The notes below the pieces were generated by a model. It was not told the DNA's origin, ran no database searches, and saw nothing but the letters and a program-made list of their open reading frames with translations. Shown piece by piece: positions 43,333 to 53,100 of a DNA stretch of 64,000 nt (position 1 is the first letter of the stretch; every line of letters starts with the position of its first letter). The translations under genes were made by a program, and so were the position numbers. Source of the DNA: Acinetobacter pittii ANC 4050 (GTDB lineage Bacteria; Pseudomonadota; Gammaproteobacteria; Pseudomonadales; Moraxellaceae); the NCBI RefSeq assembly GCF_000399685.1, contig NZ_KB976987.1, positions 434,001 through 498,000 of the forward strand, read 5' to 3'.

Positions 43333-44631
43333 ATGGATTTCAATACCCTTGACCAAGAAACAGTACAGAAAAAACAGAAGTTTCACCAAATTTTGTATGT
43401 ACAGGTCATCTTTGCAATTATTTTGGGCATTTTAATAGGTCATTTTTACCCAGAACTTGGCGAAAGTTTAAAACCGCTTGGTGATGCATTCATCAAGATT
43501 GTTAAAATGATTATTGCTCCCGTCATCTTTTTAACTGTTGTGACAGGCATTGCCAGTATGACAAACATGAGCCGAGTTGGACGTGTAACTGGTAAAGCGA
43601 TGCTTTATTTTCTTACCTTCTCAAGCTTGGCTCTTGTGGTGGGTATGATTGTGGCAAATATTATTCAACCGGGGAAAGGTCTTAATATTGATCCTGCTAC
43701 CTTAGTCAACGATAAAGTAAATACTTACGTTGAAAAGGCGCACGCAACAAATATTACCGACTTTTTCATGAATATTATCCCGCAAACACTAGTCAGCCCT
43801 CTGGCAGGTGGCGAAATTTTGCAGGTTCTATTTGTAGCGGTGTTATTTGGTATTTCTTTGGCTGCATTGGGTGACCGCGCACGTCCAATTACCGATTTCT
43901 TAAATAACTTAACAGCTCCAGTTTTCTATCTGGTTGGTATGTTAATGAAGCTAGCTCCAATCGGTGCTTTTGGTGCAATGGCTTTTACCATCGGTGCTTA
44001 TGGAATCGAATCAATTGGTAATTTATTACTATTAATTATGACGTTCTATATTACAGCGGTGTTGTTTGTCATCGTGATTTTAGGAGCTGTAGCTCGTTAT
44101 AACGGCTTCTCAATTATCCATTTAATTCGCTATATCAAAGATGAACTTTGGCTGGTTTTAGGGACGAGTTCTTCTGAAGCAGCTTTACCATCTTTAATGG
44201 ATAAAATGCAAAAAGCAGGTTGTGAAAAATCGGTAGTCGGTTTGGTGATTCCAACAGGTTACTCATTTAACCTTGATGGTACAAATATCTACATGACCAT
44301 GGCTGCTCTGTTTATTGCACAAGCGTGTAACGTGGACTTATCCATTAGTGAACAAATTGCATTGCTTCTAGTTGCGATGGTAAGTTCTAAAGGTGCAGCA
44401 GGGGTGACTGGTGCAGGCTTTATTACTCTGGCTGCAACTCTATCGGTTGTACCAGCTGTTCCTGTTGCAGGTATGGCGTTAATTCTTGGTATTGACCGTT
44501 TTATGTCTGAGTGCCGTGCATTAACAAACTTAGTAGGGAATGCCTGCGCAACAATCGTTGTAGCACGTTGGGATAAAGCTTTAGATAAAGATCTTTTAGA
44601 TAAAGCCTTAAAGAACCATAAAGCAGAATAA
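43333..44631 (+). CDS. Dicarboxylate/amino acid:cation symporter (DctA/GltP family)
   Basis: A 432-residue DAACS-family importer for C4-dicarboxylates or glutamate/aspartate in the inner membrane. Features are the helix 1-2 region [34 protein letters not shown] (long match to DctA), the serine-rich re-entrant loop [16 protein letters not shown] at about 277-292, and the NLDGTNIYM motif in helix 7. The SSSEAALP form favours a DctA-like dicarboxylate carrier over GltP, but I leave the symbol open. Confidence 0.88.
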   Translation: MDFNTLDQETVQKKQKFHQILYVQVIFAIILGILIGHFYPELGESLKPLGDAFIKIVKMIIAPVIFLTVVTGIASMTNMSRVGRVTGKAMLYFLTFSSLALVVGMIVANIIQPGKGLNIDPATLVNDKVNTYVEKAHATNITDFFMNIIPQTLVSPLAGGEILQVLFVAVLFGISLAALGDRARPITDFLNNLTAPVFYLVGMLMKLAPIGAFGAMAFTIGAYGIESIGNLLLLIMTFYITAVLFVIVILGAVARYNGFSIIHLIRYIKDELWLVLGTSSSEAALPSLMDKMQKAGCEKSVVGLVIPTGYSFNLDGTNIYMTMAALFIAQACNVDLSISEQIALLLVAMVSSKGAAGVTGAGFITLAATLSVVPAVPVAGMALILGIDRFMSECRALTNLVGNACATIVVARWDKALDKDLLDKALKNHKAE

Positions 44632-44639
44632 CCTTATAA

Positions 44640-44693
44640 AAAAAATCTGTAGCTAAGGGCAATTTGGGAGAGTAGCCCGGCTACAGATTTTTT
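44640..44693 (+). terminator. Long hairpin terminator after the symporter gene
   Basis: 14-bp outer stem AAAAAATCTGTAGC / GCTACAGATTTTTT with an inner GGGC / GCCC pairing. Confidence 0.8.
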
Positions 44694-44794
44694 CAACATC
44701 TAAAAATATATTTTAATTAAACCATTCTAAAGTTCTGCAACATTGCTTATCTTTTAAAAAAGACAATCTTAAATAAAAAATGAGTTGTAAAAAA

Positions 44795-44998
44795 TTATGC
44801 TTTTAAGTGATCTTCAAACTCTTCACCTAATTGCATCGCTAATGAATTTCCTGCCAAATCACAGGTCACTAAACCATATTCTTTTTTAAAACTAAAAGTA
44901 AAACCTTTTCCATCAGCAAGATTTTTAACTGAATACCCTAACTTTTCTAACCAAATACGAAACGCAATCAAATTTTTAGCTTTAACAACCTTTTTCAC
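44795..44998 (-). CDS. Small conserved-looking hypothetical protein
   Basis: A 67-residue basic N-terminal, mixed alpha/beta protein (KNLIAFRIWLEKLGYSVKNLADGKGFTFSFKKEYGLVTCDLAGNSL). The ATG is preceded by AAGGAG nine bases upstream on the minus strand, so it is probably real. No family recognised and no signal peptide. It stands alone between the symporter and gloB. Confidence 0.55.
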   Translation of the reverse strand: MKKVVKAKNLIAFRIWLEKLGYSVKNLADGKGFTFSFKKEYGLVTCDLAGNSLAMQLGEEFEDHLKA

Positions 44999-45355
44999 GT
45001 GAGAACTCCTTCTATCCGTGGCATTACATCTTATTTATTAATAGGGTTTTAAGTAGATTTTTTAAAGGGGGAAATCTTTGTTTTATTTTGCAACTTGTAA
45101 AAAAAGTAAGATAGAGAAAGAAAAGTTTTCTTTTTTATAAAATTATAGAGTGGTTATGTAACTAAAAAATAAAAACTTTTTATTTAAAAGATTGTCCCTT
45201 GGCAGATTTTTAAAAAATTATAAATTTGGCGAAATTTTAAAAAAAGCTGAATAAATAAGAATAAAGTAAATGTAAAAAATAATTACCATGAATCTGTACT
45301 ATGCAAAAAGATACAGTTTTTAAAATGAAACTGTATCTTTTATTGAAAATTAATT
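44999..45355. other. AT-rich intergenic region
   Basis: About 350 bases between the 67-residue ORF and gloB. AT-rich without an ORF; the last 50 bases contain the gloB terminator. Confidence 0.4.
45306..45341 (-). terminator. Intrinsic terminator of gloB
   Basis: Perfect 14-bp stem AAAAGATACAGTTT / AAACTGTATCTTTT (45306-45319 with 45328-45341), just beyond the gloB stop; T-run on the minus strand. Confidence 0.85.
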
Positions 45356-46087
45356 TTAGAAATTATCTTTAAGGGCTCGTAAGTGAGCAAAGTCTTCGGC
45401 ACTTTCTGCACGGAGAAAAGGATTTGTTGCTAATTCAAGTTCTATGGTACTGGGTAGGGTGATTGATCCTTGTTTACGTAGCTCACGGACTTCTTCAGCT
45501 CGTTCAGATAAAGCATGGTTGTGTGGTTCTACCGTTAATGCAAATTCGGCATTTGAAAGTGTGTACTCATGCGTGCAATATACTTTGGTTTGTGTGGGTA
45601 ATGCTGCTAAACGACTAAGTGAGTGATACATTTGTTCTGCCGTACCTTCAAATAATCGACCACATCCCATCGCAAATAAAGTGTCGCCGCAGAAGACAGC
45701 TTCTAACTCTTCAATAAAATAGACAATATGACCTAAAGTATGGCCAGGGGTCGCAATAATCTCTACTTTTAAATCATTAAACTTTAGGTGGTCATTATGC
45801 TGTAAGGGATGGGTAATTCCCGGAATTTTTGAAAGCTCATCACGTGGACCATACACTGTAATATTTTGAGCAGCAGTTAAATCAGCAACTCCACCGATAT
45901 GGTCTTTATGCCAATGTGTAAGCCAGATTTGTTTTAAATTTAACTGATGATTCTGACAAAAGTGGGTAACGAGTTCTGCCTCTGTTGGATCAACTGCAAC
46001 AGCTTCTTGGGTTTCACTATCTTCTAAAATCCAGATATAGTTTTGGAGGGCATTCTGTACATCAATAAAATGAATTCTATAACGCAT
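45356..46087 (-). CDS. gloB: Hydroxyacylglutathione hydrolase (glyoxalase II)
   Basis: Hydrolyses S-lactoylglutathione to lactate and glutathione, the second step of methylglyoxal detoxification. The 243-residue metallo-beta-lactamase-fold protein has the binuclear metal motif THWHKDH (His58, His60, Asp62, His63), a further GHTLGH histidine pair and CGDTLFAMGCGRLFEG, and THEYT near the C-terminal part. These are the GloB-specific phrases. Monocistronic, with its own terminator. Confidence 0.94.
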   Translation of the reverse strand: MRYRIHFIDVQNALQNYIWILEDSETQEAVAVDPTEAELVTHFCQNHQLNLKQIWLTHWHKDHIGGVADLTAAQNITVYGPRDELSKIPGITHPLQHNDHLKFNDLKVEIIATPGHTLGHIVYFIEELEAVFCGDTLFAMGCGRLFEGTAEQMYHSLSRLAALPTQTKVYCTHEYTLSNAEFALTVEPHNHALSERAEEVRELRKQGSITLPSTIELELATNPFLRAESAEDFAHLRALKDNF

Positions 46088-46204
46088 TGTTTTATCCTAA
46101 AACCAAATCCAAAAAGTAAATAATCACTAATTTTGATCATAACAGAAAATAGTATTAACCCATGCACTCAACTAGTTGATGAAAAGGATTTATATAAAAC
46201 AAAA

Positions 46205-46231
46205 AAGCCCCCATGTAGGGAGCTTTTTATA
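46205..46231 (-). terminator. Probable terminator of the met importer operon
   Basis: A hairpin of AAAGCCCCC / GGGAGCTTT type lies at about 46204-46228, just past the metI stop, with A/T tracts on both sides (AAAAAAGC.CCC / GGGAGCTTTTT). Confidence 0.65.
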
Positions 46232-46239
46232 TGGATGAT

Positions 46240-46935
46240 TTAACGTACCTTGGCGAGCCAGTTGCCTAGTGTCTGTACAATCTGTACTAAGAGCAATAAA
46301 ACAATCACTGTTAAAATTACCACACTTGTATCAAAACGCTGATAGCCATAAGAAATAGCTAAATCGCCAATACCGCCTGCGCCAACGGCACCAGCCATTG
46401 CTGTTGCACCGATGAGACTGATGGTCGCTGTGGTTAAGTTTAAAATGAGTGAACTGCGTGCTTCTGGCAAAACAAAGCGGGAGATAATTTGCCAAGGTGT
46501 AGCACCCATTGCCTGAGCAGATTCAATAATTCCTTCATTTACTTCGAGCAGGGAAGTCTCAATCAGGCGTCCCATATATGGCCCAACATAAATTGTTAAA
46601 GGAACGATCGCGGCCCATGTACCAATTGAAGTACCTACCAATAACTTGGTAAGAGGAATCACTGCAATAAGTAAGATAATAAATGGCAGAGAGCGTAACG
46701 CATTTACAATCGGGTTAAGTAAATGATAAATGAATCTATTTGGCAAAATACCTTCTGGACGGGTTACAAGCAGGATAATTCCTTGAATGAAACCCCAAAT
46801 ACCACCAAATAAAAGCGCAAAAAACACCATGTGAAATGTTTCTTGCAACGCTGTTACAAACTGGTCAATTGAAAGAGAACTGTGCCAGAAAGGCTGAGTA
46901 AGTTCAGTCAACCATTGTACGATAAAATCTCTCAT
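46240..46935 (-). CDS. metI: Methionine ABC transporter permease MetI
   Basis: Membrane subunit of the D-/L-methionine importer, 231 residues with five or six transmembrane helices and the EAA-loop ESAQAMGATPWQIISRFVLPEA that contacts the ATPase. Overlaps the end of metN by four bases. Third gene of a metQ-metN-metI operon; the gene order differs from E. coli metN-metI-metQ. Confidence 0.93.
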   Translation of the reverse strand: MRDFIVQWLTELTQPFWHSSLSIDQFVTALQETFHMVFFALLFGGIWGFIQGIILLVTRPEGILPNRFIYHLLNPIVNALRSLPFIILLIAVIPLTKLLVGTSIGTWAAIVPLTIYVGPYMGRLIETSLLEVNEGIIESAQAMGATPWQIISRFVLPEARSSLILNLTTATISLIGATAMAGAVGAGGIGDLAISYGYQRFDTSVVILTVIVLLLLVQIVQTLGNWLAKVR

Positions 46936-47957
46936 ACTTGATCTCCTGATTGAACTACACCTACTTCATTTTGTTCCAAAAACTCGATAGCCTGTTTAAT
47001 CAACTGAGGATCGCCTAGAAGCTGCACAAACATTTGACCAATCACAGTACCATTAATTTCAGTCATGTTAGCGAACAAAATATTTAAGCTAATATCAAAT
47101 TGTTTAATCAGTGACTGAATTACTGGCTCTTGAGCCGAGCGCCCTAAGAACTGTAAACAGTAGATGCTATGATGATGCTGATTCTCGAGTTGATTTAAAA
47201 TATTCACAGGCAACTGTTGATGTAAAACAGTTTGAATAAAGTTTTTAGTCGTCGGGTGTTGAGGTTTACTAAAGATATCAATCGTTGAACCTTGTTCAAT
47301 GACTTTACCTGCTTCCATCACAGCCACATGATCACAAACAGTTTCAATGACATCCATTTCATGGGTCACCATAACAATTGTGATTTTTTGCTCTTGATTG
47401 ATTTTCTTGAGTAGCTCTAACACAGACTTGGTTGTTTGTGGGTCGAGGGCAGAGGTTGCTTCATCACACAAAAGAATTTTTGGATGATTTGCCAAAGCAC
47501 GAGCAATACCGACACGTTGCTTTTGGCCGCCAGAAAGCTCATCTGGATAAGCATCTTTTTTATGCTTAAGATCAATGAACTCCAATAACTCATTCAAGCG
47601 CTTTTCACGTTCTGCCTTATTGTAATTCAGCAGACGCATTGGCATTTCGATATTTTCAGCAACCGTCTTGGTTTGTAGCAAATTGAAGTGCTGAAAAATC
47701 ATACCAATATTTGCACGTTCCTGACGTAATGAACGCGCATCCAAAGCAGTGAAGTCCTTTTGATTAATGATAACCTGACCTTCATTTGGTCGTTCAAGTA
47801 AGTTAATCAGGCGGATTAAAGTACTTTTACCTGCACCACTATAGCCAATAATCCCAAAAATACTTCCTTCTGGAATTTCCAAATTAATTTGGTCCAGAGC
47901 TCGTATGGTTTGGCCTTTAAGCTGATAGTGCTTTGAAATGTTTTTAAATTGAATCAT
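46932..47957 (-). CDS. metN: Methionine ABC transporter ATP-binding protein MetN
   Basis: ATPase of the methionine importer, 341 residues. Walker A GYSGAGKST at 38-46, signature LSGGQKQR near 141, Walker B ILLCDEATSALDP, and a C-terminal NIL domain (about 260-335) that senses internal methionine and inhibits transport. Lies 75 bases after metQ, with a hairpin terminator-like element in the gap. Confidence 0.95.
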   Translation of the reverse strand: MIQFKNISKHYQLKGQTIRALDQINLEIPEGSIFGIIGYSGAGKSTLIRLINLLERPNEGQVIINQKDFTALDARSLRQERANIGMIFQHFNLLQTKTVAENIEMPMRLLNYNKAEREKRLNELLEFIDLKHKKDAYPDELSGGQKQRVGIARALANHPKILLCDEATSALDPQTTKSVLELLKKINQEQKITIVMVTHEMDVIETVCDHVAVMEAGKVIEQGSTIDIFSKPQHPTTKNFIQTVLHQQLPVNILNQLENQHHHSIYCLQFLGRSAQEPVIQSLIKQFDISLNILFANMTEINGTVIGQMFVQLLGDPQLIKQAIEFLEQNEVGVVQSGDQV

Positions 47958-47972
47958 GTCGTCAAAAACTAT

Positions 47973-48011
47973 GCTAAAAAGAAAAAACAGGCAAAGAGAC
48001 TTTGCCTGTTT
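47973..48011 (-). terminator. Hairpin terminator between metQ and metN
   Basis: Perfect 12-bp stem AAACAGGCAAAG / CTTTGCCTGTTT (47985-47996 with 48000-48011), three-base loop. On the minus strand it is followed by TTTTTTCTTTTT. Partial termination here would make more metQ than metNI mRNA. Confidence 0.8.
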
Positions 48012-48032
48012 CGCGTTGCCGGTATTATATTA

Positions 48033-48905
48033 CTATTTAGCTTCCGTGAGGTAGCTGATTGGCTGATTCACGTCAACTTTTGTACCACCAAAGTGTTGTT
48101 CAACGTATTTTTTAACAGCTTCAGTGTGGTATAGCTGACCAACCTTCTGAAGAATTGGGTCATCTTTACGAGATTCTGCTGCCGCAAGAATATTTACATT
48201 GAGTTTAGTGCTTTGATCAACTGGCTCATAGTAGATAGAATCTTTAAGTACATTTAGACCACCTTCCAGCGCCAAAGTATTACCTAAAACGATTGCATCA
48301 ACTTCATCTTTTACGCGTACAGCAGTTGCCATTTGGATTGGTTTAATATCAATTTTTTTGCTGTTATCGATAATATCGCTTGGCGTACCTTTCGCAGGAT
48401 CGAAGTCAGCTTTAAGCTTGATTAAACCAGCACTTTGTAATAACAATAACGCGCGTGCTTCATTCGCCGCATCATTAGGAATTGCAATGCTTGCACCTTG
48501 AGGGAATTCTTCTACTTTTTTGTGTTTACTTGAGTAGATACCCATTGGTTCAAGATAAGTTGTAGCAACTGGTGCAATTTTATCTTTGTTTGATGCATTG
48601 AAAGCAACTAAATATGCATAAGATTGGAATGCGTTTAAGTCAACTTCTTTATTAGCTACAGCTGTATTCATTGCAACATAATCAGTGAAGTTTTTCACTT
48701 CAAGCTTAATACCAGCAGCTTTAGTTTCCGGTAAAGTTGAAATATAACGCCAGATGTCAGCGTCAGAACCCGTTGAGGCAATAACCACAGTTTGAAGTTG
48801 TGATGAATCACCGCTTTTTCCAGCTTGTGGTTCACTTTGTTGTTTACCGCAGGCTGCAAGTAATAGCACAGACACGCTTAAAAAAAGACTGATCAGCTTT
48901 TTCAT
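48033..48905 (-). CDS. metQ: Methionine-binding lipoprotein MetQ
   Basis: Substrate-binding lipoprotein of the methionine importer, NlpA family, 290 residues. Lipoprotein signal ending LAAC (Cys19). The body has the NlpA-family phrases IASTGSDADIWRYIS, NAFQSYAYLVAFNASNKDKIAP and SIAIPNDAANEARALLLLQ. First gene of the operon. Confidence 0.93.
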   Translation of the reverse strand: MKKLISLFLSVSVLLLAACGKQQSEPQAGKSGDSSQLQTVVIASTGSDADIWRYISTLPETKAAGIKLEVKNFTDYVAMNTAVANKEVDLNAFQSYAYLVAFNASNKDKIAPVATTYLEPMGIYSSKHKKVEEFPQGASIAIPNDAANEARALLLLQSAGLIKLKADFDPAKGTPSDIIDNSKKIDIKPIQMATAVRVKDEVDAIVLGNTLALEGGLNVLKDSIYYEPVDQSTKLNVNILAAAESRKDDPILQKVGQLYHTEAVKKYVEQHFGGTKVDVNQPISYLTEAK

Positions 48906-49348
48906 GTAAAAAAAGTCCTGATTAAGTGAGAGATCAACTATTTAAGTTGCCTCTCGACTAGTAAAGAAATGAGTTTAGTTGCAACGTCACAAAGTTTTCA
49001 AGGCTAAAGGTTATAACTTATAGCTCTTTTCTAATTCTTCAGACACTTGATTTACCGCATTCATCTGAGCTAAATAAAACTATTTTCACAACAGTTTTAT
49101 CTTATATTCTCAGCTTTTAAACGGTCTCTAAAAGTATGAGTGTTAAAAATAACGATTATCTTTAACAGAATTAGATGATGTGCCTTAATATTTAAAGGCC
49201 CATTAACTTTATGGAAAGTTCCAACGCTTTAACTAATCATATCAATAAAAACATATTCAATATAGTGGACATCTTTCGATCTTAATCATCACAATTGAAT
49301 AAAAATTAAGATTAATATGAATATTTGTGATAAGTGAAGACGAAAAAT
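48906..49348. other. Intergenic region upstream of metQ
   Basis: About 440 bases between metQ and the purD terminator. A short imperfect hairpin (about 48925-48956; GAGAG..AACT / AGTT..CTCTC on the minus strand) lies in the likely metQ leader. No SAM riboswitch consensus found. A minus-strand stretch near 49020-49075 could encode a coiled-coil-like tail (LAQMNAVNQVSEELEKS) but lacks a ribosome-binding site. Confidence 0.4.
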
Positions 49349-49376
49349 AAAAAAGCCCTCAAAAGAGAGCTTTTTT
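49349..49376. terminator. Terminator downstream of purD
   Basis: AAAAAAGCCCTC / GAGAGCTTTTTT (one mismatch) with AAAA loop, thirteen bases beyond the purD stop on the minus strand. Confidence 0.75.
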
Positions 49377-49388
49377 ATATTTAAACTT

Positions 49389-50675
49389 TTACTCAGCTTT
49401 TTCACGTGCAATTGCACGATAACCGATATCGCTACGATATTGCATACCTGTGAATGTAACTTGGCCACATACTTCAAGTGCATTGATTTGCGCTTCAAGA
49501 ACGCTGTCACCCAAAGCAGTTACACAAAGAACTCGACCACCAGAAGTCACAATATGACCGTCTTCACGAGTTGCAGTGCCTGCATGGAAAATTTTAGTAT
49601 CTTCAGGTGATTGTCCAATACCTGAAATTACATCACCTTTGCGCACACTATCAGGATAACCTTCTGCTGCAAGTACAATACCGATTGATTTACGCTCATC
49701 CCATTCAGCTTCATTTGGTAAGTTACCAGCAATACCTGCTTCTACCAATTCAACAAGAGATGATTTTAAGCGCATCATGATGGGTTGAGTTTCAGGGTCA
49801 CCAAAACGACAGTTGAACTCGATTACACGTGGTTGACCTTGTTCATCGATCATTAAGCCAGCATATAAGAAACCAGTGTAGACATGTCCGTCAGCAGCCA
49901 TACCTTCAACAGTCGGGCGCATGATTTCAGTCATAACGCGTTCGAAAATGTCTGAAGTAACAACTGGAGCAGGAGAGTAGGCACCCATACCACCAGTATT
50001 AGGACCTTGGTCGCCTTCAAAAATACGCTTGTGATCTTGTGAAGTTGCCATTGGTAAAATGTTTTTACCATCAATCATACAAATGAAAGAAGCTTCTTCG
50101 CCTGCAAGGAACTGTTCAATTACCACACGTGAACCAGCATCACCGAATTTGTTGCCAGCAAGCATGTCATCAATTGCTGCAAAAGCTTCTTCATTAGTCA
50201 TTGCAACGATTACACCTTTACCAGCAGCAAGACCATCTGCCTTAATTACAATTGGTGCACCATTTTTTTCAACATAAGCTTTAGCTGCATCAACTTCCGT
50301 AAATACTTCGTAAAAAGCAGTTGGAATGTTATGACGCTTTAAAAAATGTTTAGCAAATGCTTTTGAGCCTTCAAGCTGAGCAGCGTATTGAGTCGGTCCC
50401 CAAATTTTTAGACCTGCTTCACGTGCAGCATCTACTACACCATTCACTAAAGGTGCTTCTGGGCCAACAATAACTAGTTCAACATTATTTTCTTTAGCAA
50501 AAGCAATAATTGCAGGGTTGTCTAAAATATCAAGTTGAACATTTATACATTTGTCTTCTGTTGCTGTACCAGCATTACCAGGTGCAACGAAAACTTGAGT
50601 AACTTTGGTATCTTGCGCGATTTTCCATGCTAAAGCATGTTCACGACCACCACTACCTAAAACTAAAATATTCAT
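49389..50675 (-). CDS. purD: Phosphoribosylamine--glycine ligase
   Basis: Second step of purine synthesis: phosphoribosylamine plus glycine plus ATP gives GAR. The 428-residue ATP-grasp enzyme starts MNILVLGSGGREHALAWK, with IVIKADGLAAGKGVIVA in the ATP-grasp domain and the metal-binding region VIEFNCRFGDPETQ. Downstream of purH on the same strand, the conserved purH-purD pair. Confidence 0.96.
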   Translation of the reverse strand: MNILVLGSGGREHALAWKIAQDTKVTQVFVAPGNAGTATEDKCINVQLDILDNPAIIAFAKENNVELVIVGPEAPLVNGVVDAAREAGLKIWGPTQYAAQLEGSKAFAKHFLKRHNIPTAFYEVFTEVDAAKAYVEKNGAPIVIKADGLAAGKGVIVAMTNEEAFAAIDDMLAGNKFGDAGSRVVIEQFLAGEEASFICMIDGKNILPMATSQDHKRIFEGDQGPNTGGMGAYSPAPVVTSDIFERVMTEIMRPTVEGMAADGHVYTGFLYAGLMIDEQGQPRVIEFNCRFGDPETQPIMMRLKSSLVELVEAGIAGNLPNEAEWDERKSIGIVLAAEGYPDSVRKGDVISGIGQSPEDTKIFHAGTATREDGHIVTSGGRVLCVTALGDSVLEAQINALEVCGQVTFTGMQYRSDIGYRAIAREKAE

Positions 50676-50754
50676 TTTTAATTTGTTCCTTAACTTTAAT
50701 CCTTTTCATCCCCCTCTATCCCTCAAGGTGGAGTTTAGCTCCATTATTGTGGAA

Positions 50755-50779
50755 AACCCTCCTGAATAAAAGGAGGGTT
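50755..50779. repeat. Hairpin/REP-like repeat between purH and purD
   Basis: Perfect 9-bp inverted repeat AACCCTCCT / AGGAGGGTT (loop 50764-50770) inside a C/T-rich then G/A-rich stretch (about 50705-50790) that also holds GGTGGAG...CTCCA pairings. Its style resembles dispersed intergenic palindromes in Acinetobacter; copies elsewhere cannot be checked here. Confidence 0.4.
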
Positions 50780-50798
50780 AGGGAGGACTAAATTTAAA

Positions 50799-52373
50799 TT
50801 AGTGGCGGAAATGGCGCATACCAGTGAAGACCATTGCAATACCAGCTTCATCTGCTGCTGCGATTACTTCTTCATCACGCATAGAACCACCTGGTTGAAT
50901 GATGCATTTAATGCCAGCTTTAGCTGCATTATCAATACCATCACGGAACGGGAAGAATGCATCGGAAGCCATTACAGCACCTTCAACAACTAAACCAGCA
51001 TGTTCAGCTTTAATGGCAGCAATACGAGCTGAGTTAACACGGCTCATTTGACCTGCACCTACACCAATAGTTTGGCGGTTTTTAGCATAAACAATTGCGT
51101 TTGATTTCACATATTTCGCAACTTTCCAAGCAAAGATGAGATCATCAATTTCTTGCTCAGTCGGTGCACGCTTAGTAACTACTTTAAGATCATCTTTAGT
51201 GATCATGCCCAAGTCTTGATCTTGAACAAGTAAGCCGCCATTAACACGTTTGTAGTCAAGTTGCGGTGCACGTGCATCAATTGCAGGTAATTCACCACAT
51301 ACTAAAACACGTACGTTTTTCTTTGCGCCAGTTACTTCAAGTACACCATCGGCAATGCTTGGAGCAATAATGACTTCAACGAATTGACGCTCTACAATTG
51401 CTTGAGCAGTTGCTACATCTAACTCACGGTTAAATGCAATGATACCGCCAAAAGCAGATTCTGGATCTGTTGCGTAAGCTAAATCATAAGCAGCTTTAAT
51501 ACCGTCTAAAGAAACAGCAACACCACAAGGGTTAGCATGTTTTACGATTACACAAGCAGGTTTTGCGAATGATTTAACACATTCAAGTGCTGCATCTGTA
51601 TCTGCAATATTGTTATAAGACAATTCTTTGCCTTGTAACTGTTTTGCAGTAGAAACTGAAGCTTCCTTTGCATTTGCTTCAACATAAAATGCTGCAGATT
51701 GATGTGGGTTTTCACCGTAACGTAAATCTTGTGCTTTGTTCAATTGGGTATTGAATGTGCGAGGGAATAAATCAGCTTCGCCTTCGGTCTTACCAACGCG
51801 AGCGCCTAAGTAAGAAGCGATCATGCCGTCGTATTGAGCTGTATGTTCAAATGCTTTAACTGCTAAATCAAAACGCGTTTCATAAGAAAGTGAACCAGCG
51901 GTTTTTAATTCATTGATTACAGTGTCGTAATCTGAAGCATTTACAACGATACCCACTGAAGCATGGTTTTTAGCTGCTGCACGCACCATTGTAGGACCAC
52001 CGATGTCGATATTTTCGATTGCATCAGGAAGAGTACAGTCTGGTTTTGCAACAGTTGCAGCAAATGGATAAAGGTTTACAACAACAAGATCAATCGGATC
52101 AATGTTGTGTTCTTCCATAACTGCTTCGTCTAAACCGCGACGAGCAAGAATACCACCATGAATTTTTGGATGTAATGTCTTAACACGACCATCCATCATT
52201 TCAGGGAAGCCCGTATGTTCAGATACTTCTACAACCGCGATATTATTATCTTTAAGCAACTTATATGTGCCGCCTGTAGATAATAGTTCTACCCCTAGAG
52301 CTGCAAGGTTTTGAGCAAATTCGACAATTCCTGTCTTATCAGATACAGAAATCAAAGCACGTTTAATAGTCAT
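50799..52373 (-). CDS. purH: Bifunctional AICAR transformylase/IMP cyclohydrolase
   Basis: Last two steps of IMP synthesis. The 524-residue protein starts [20 protein letters not shown], with the cyclohydrolase domain in the first ~200 residues ([20 protein letters not shown]) and the AICAR transformylase domain after it ([14 protein letters not shown], the catalytic [17 protein letters not shown]). I use ATG 52373; the frame is open to 52436 but without a start site. Confidence 0.96.
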   Translation of the reverse strand: MTIKRALISVSDKTGIVEFAQNLAALGVELLSTGGTYKLLKDNNIAVVEVSEHTGFPEMMDGRVKTLHPKIHGGILARRGLDEAVMEEHNIDPIDLVVVNLYPFAATVAKPDCTLPDAIENIDIGGPTMVRAAAKNHASVGIVVNASDYDTVINELKTAGSLSYETRFDLAVKAFEHTAQYDGMIASYLGARVGKTEGEADLFPRTFNTQLNKAQDLRYGENPHQSAAFYVEANAKEASVSTAKQLQGKELSYNNIADTDAALECVKSFAKPACVIVKHANPCGVAVSLDGIKAAYDLAYATDPESAFGGIIAFNRELDVATAQAIVERQFVEVIIAPSIADGVLEVTGAKKNVRVLVCGELPAIDARAPQLDYKRVNGGLLVQDQDLGMITKDDLKVVTKRAPTEQEIDDLIFAWKVAKYVKSNAIVYAKNRQTIGVGAGQMSRVNSARIAAIKAEHAGLVVEGAVMASDAFFPFRDGIDNAAKAGIKCIIQPGGSMRDEEVIAAADEAGIAMVFTGMRHFRH

Positions 52374-52421
52374 GATGTTTAATTCAACAATTTCAAGTCT
52401 ACGGATTAAAACCAATAAGCA

Positions 52422-52455
52422 TAAAAAAATGCCCACGACGTCGTGAGCATTTTAT
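52422..52455 (-). terminator. Terminator between fis and purH
   Basis: ATGC(T.G)CACGAC / GTCGTGGGCAT hairpin; on the minus strand it ends in a run of seven T. It separates fis from purH, so purH needs its own promoter in the remaining ~50 bases or depends on read-through. Confidence 0.8.
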
Positions 52456-52458
52456 CAT

Positions 52459-52728
52459 TTATTCACTCATTAAACCGTGAGCTTTTAACTTTTTACGTAA
52501 AGTGCCACGGTTGAGTCCAAGAATCTCTGCAGCACGTGTTTGATTACCACGTGTATATTCAAGAACTACAGATAAAAGAGGTTTCTCCATTTCTGCTAGC
52601 ACCATGTCATATACCTGAGATGGTTGCTCACCTTGCAATTGTGCAAAATAATGGCGAACTGCGCGATCCACGTGGATGCGAAGAGCAACATCAGATTGTG
52701 CAGTAAAAATAGGAGATTTGCTATTCAT
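52459..52728 (-). CDS. fis: DNA-binding protein Fis
   Basis: Nucleoid-associated regulator of growth-phase transcription, 89 residues. The C-terminal helix-turn-helix [20 protein letters not shown] is diagnostic, and the central helices ([11 protein letters not shown]) match the dimerisation core. ATG 52728 (MNSKSPIF) is used over an upstream in-frame TTG. In many gamma-proteobacteria fis follows dusB; here the 376 bases upstream carry no dusB. Confidence 0.94.
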   Translation of the reverse strand: MNSKSPIFTAQSDVALRIHVDRAVRHYFAQLQGEQPSQVYDMVLAEMEKPLLSVVLEYTRGNQTRAAEILGLNRGTLRKKLKAHGLMSE

Positions 52729-53004
52729 GCGAGTTAATCCGAAAATCAAATACTAACTTGGGTAAAGTAGTATATAAATGTGGTCTAAAAATACGGAGTC
52801 CTGTTTTAGATCCTAAAACAGTGACTCTAAAACATAAGAACAATTAGCTTGCCATATTTCTTCGTATTGAATAAAAAATAAGCGTAACAATAATTAAATA
52901 TTTGTTACAGCCCCCTCAAAAACAAAAAAAGTTAGGCTATGCGCTTAAAGTAGAAAAGCACACATGCTTAACAGTATTTTTTTTGGATTGAGAGCGAGGA
53001 GTAT

Positions 53005-53046
53005 ATGAGTCAAAGCTTTCGTGGCGCGTATCATAACATTGTCTAG
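53005..53046 (+). CDS. Possible 13-residue leader-type ORF
   Basis: GAGGAG ends three bases before ATG 53005; the ORF encodes MSQSFRGAYHNIV and stops at TAG 53046. An A/T hairpin follows at once. The ribosome-binding sequence is strong but its spacing is short. Could be a chance match. Confidence 0.25.
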   Translation: MSQSFRGAYHNIV

Positions 53047-53100
53047 GAAAAAGTGAGCAAATTAACTGCATTTTTTTTTATTTTTTTTTCACTTTTTTTA
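53047..53100. terminator. Terminator of the DUF3426 gene
   Basis: AAAAAGTGA / TCACTTTTT arms flanking a T-rich loop; on the minus strand it lies just beyond the stop at 53105. Confidence 0.5.

Noticed and set aside
47949..48134. Plus-strand ORF of 61 codons opposite metQ/metN
   Set aside because: It covers the metQ 3' end and the terminator hairpin, with no ribosome-binding site.
49020..49075. Short minus-strand coding-like tail (LAQMNAVNQVSEELEKS) upstream of metQ
   Set aside because: An in-frame stop lies just upstream and there is no ribosome-binding site; at most a relic, too short to support.
48906..49348. SAM-type riboswitch upstream of metQ
   Set aside because: Only a short imperfect hairpin is present; no match to SAM riboswitch consensus elements.
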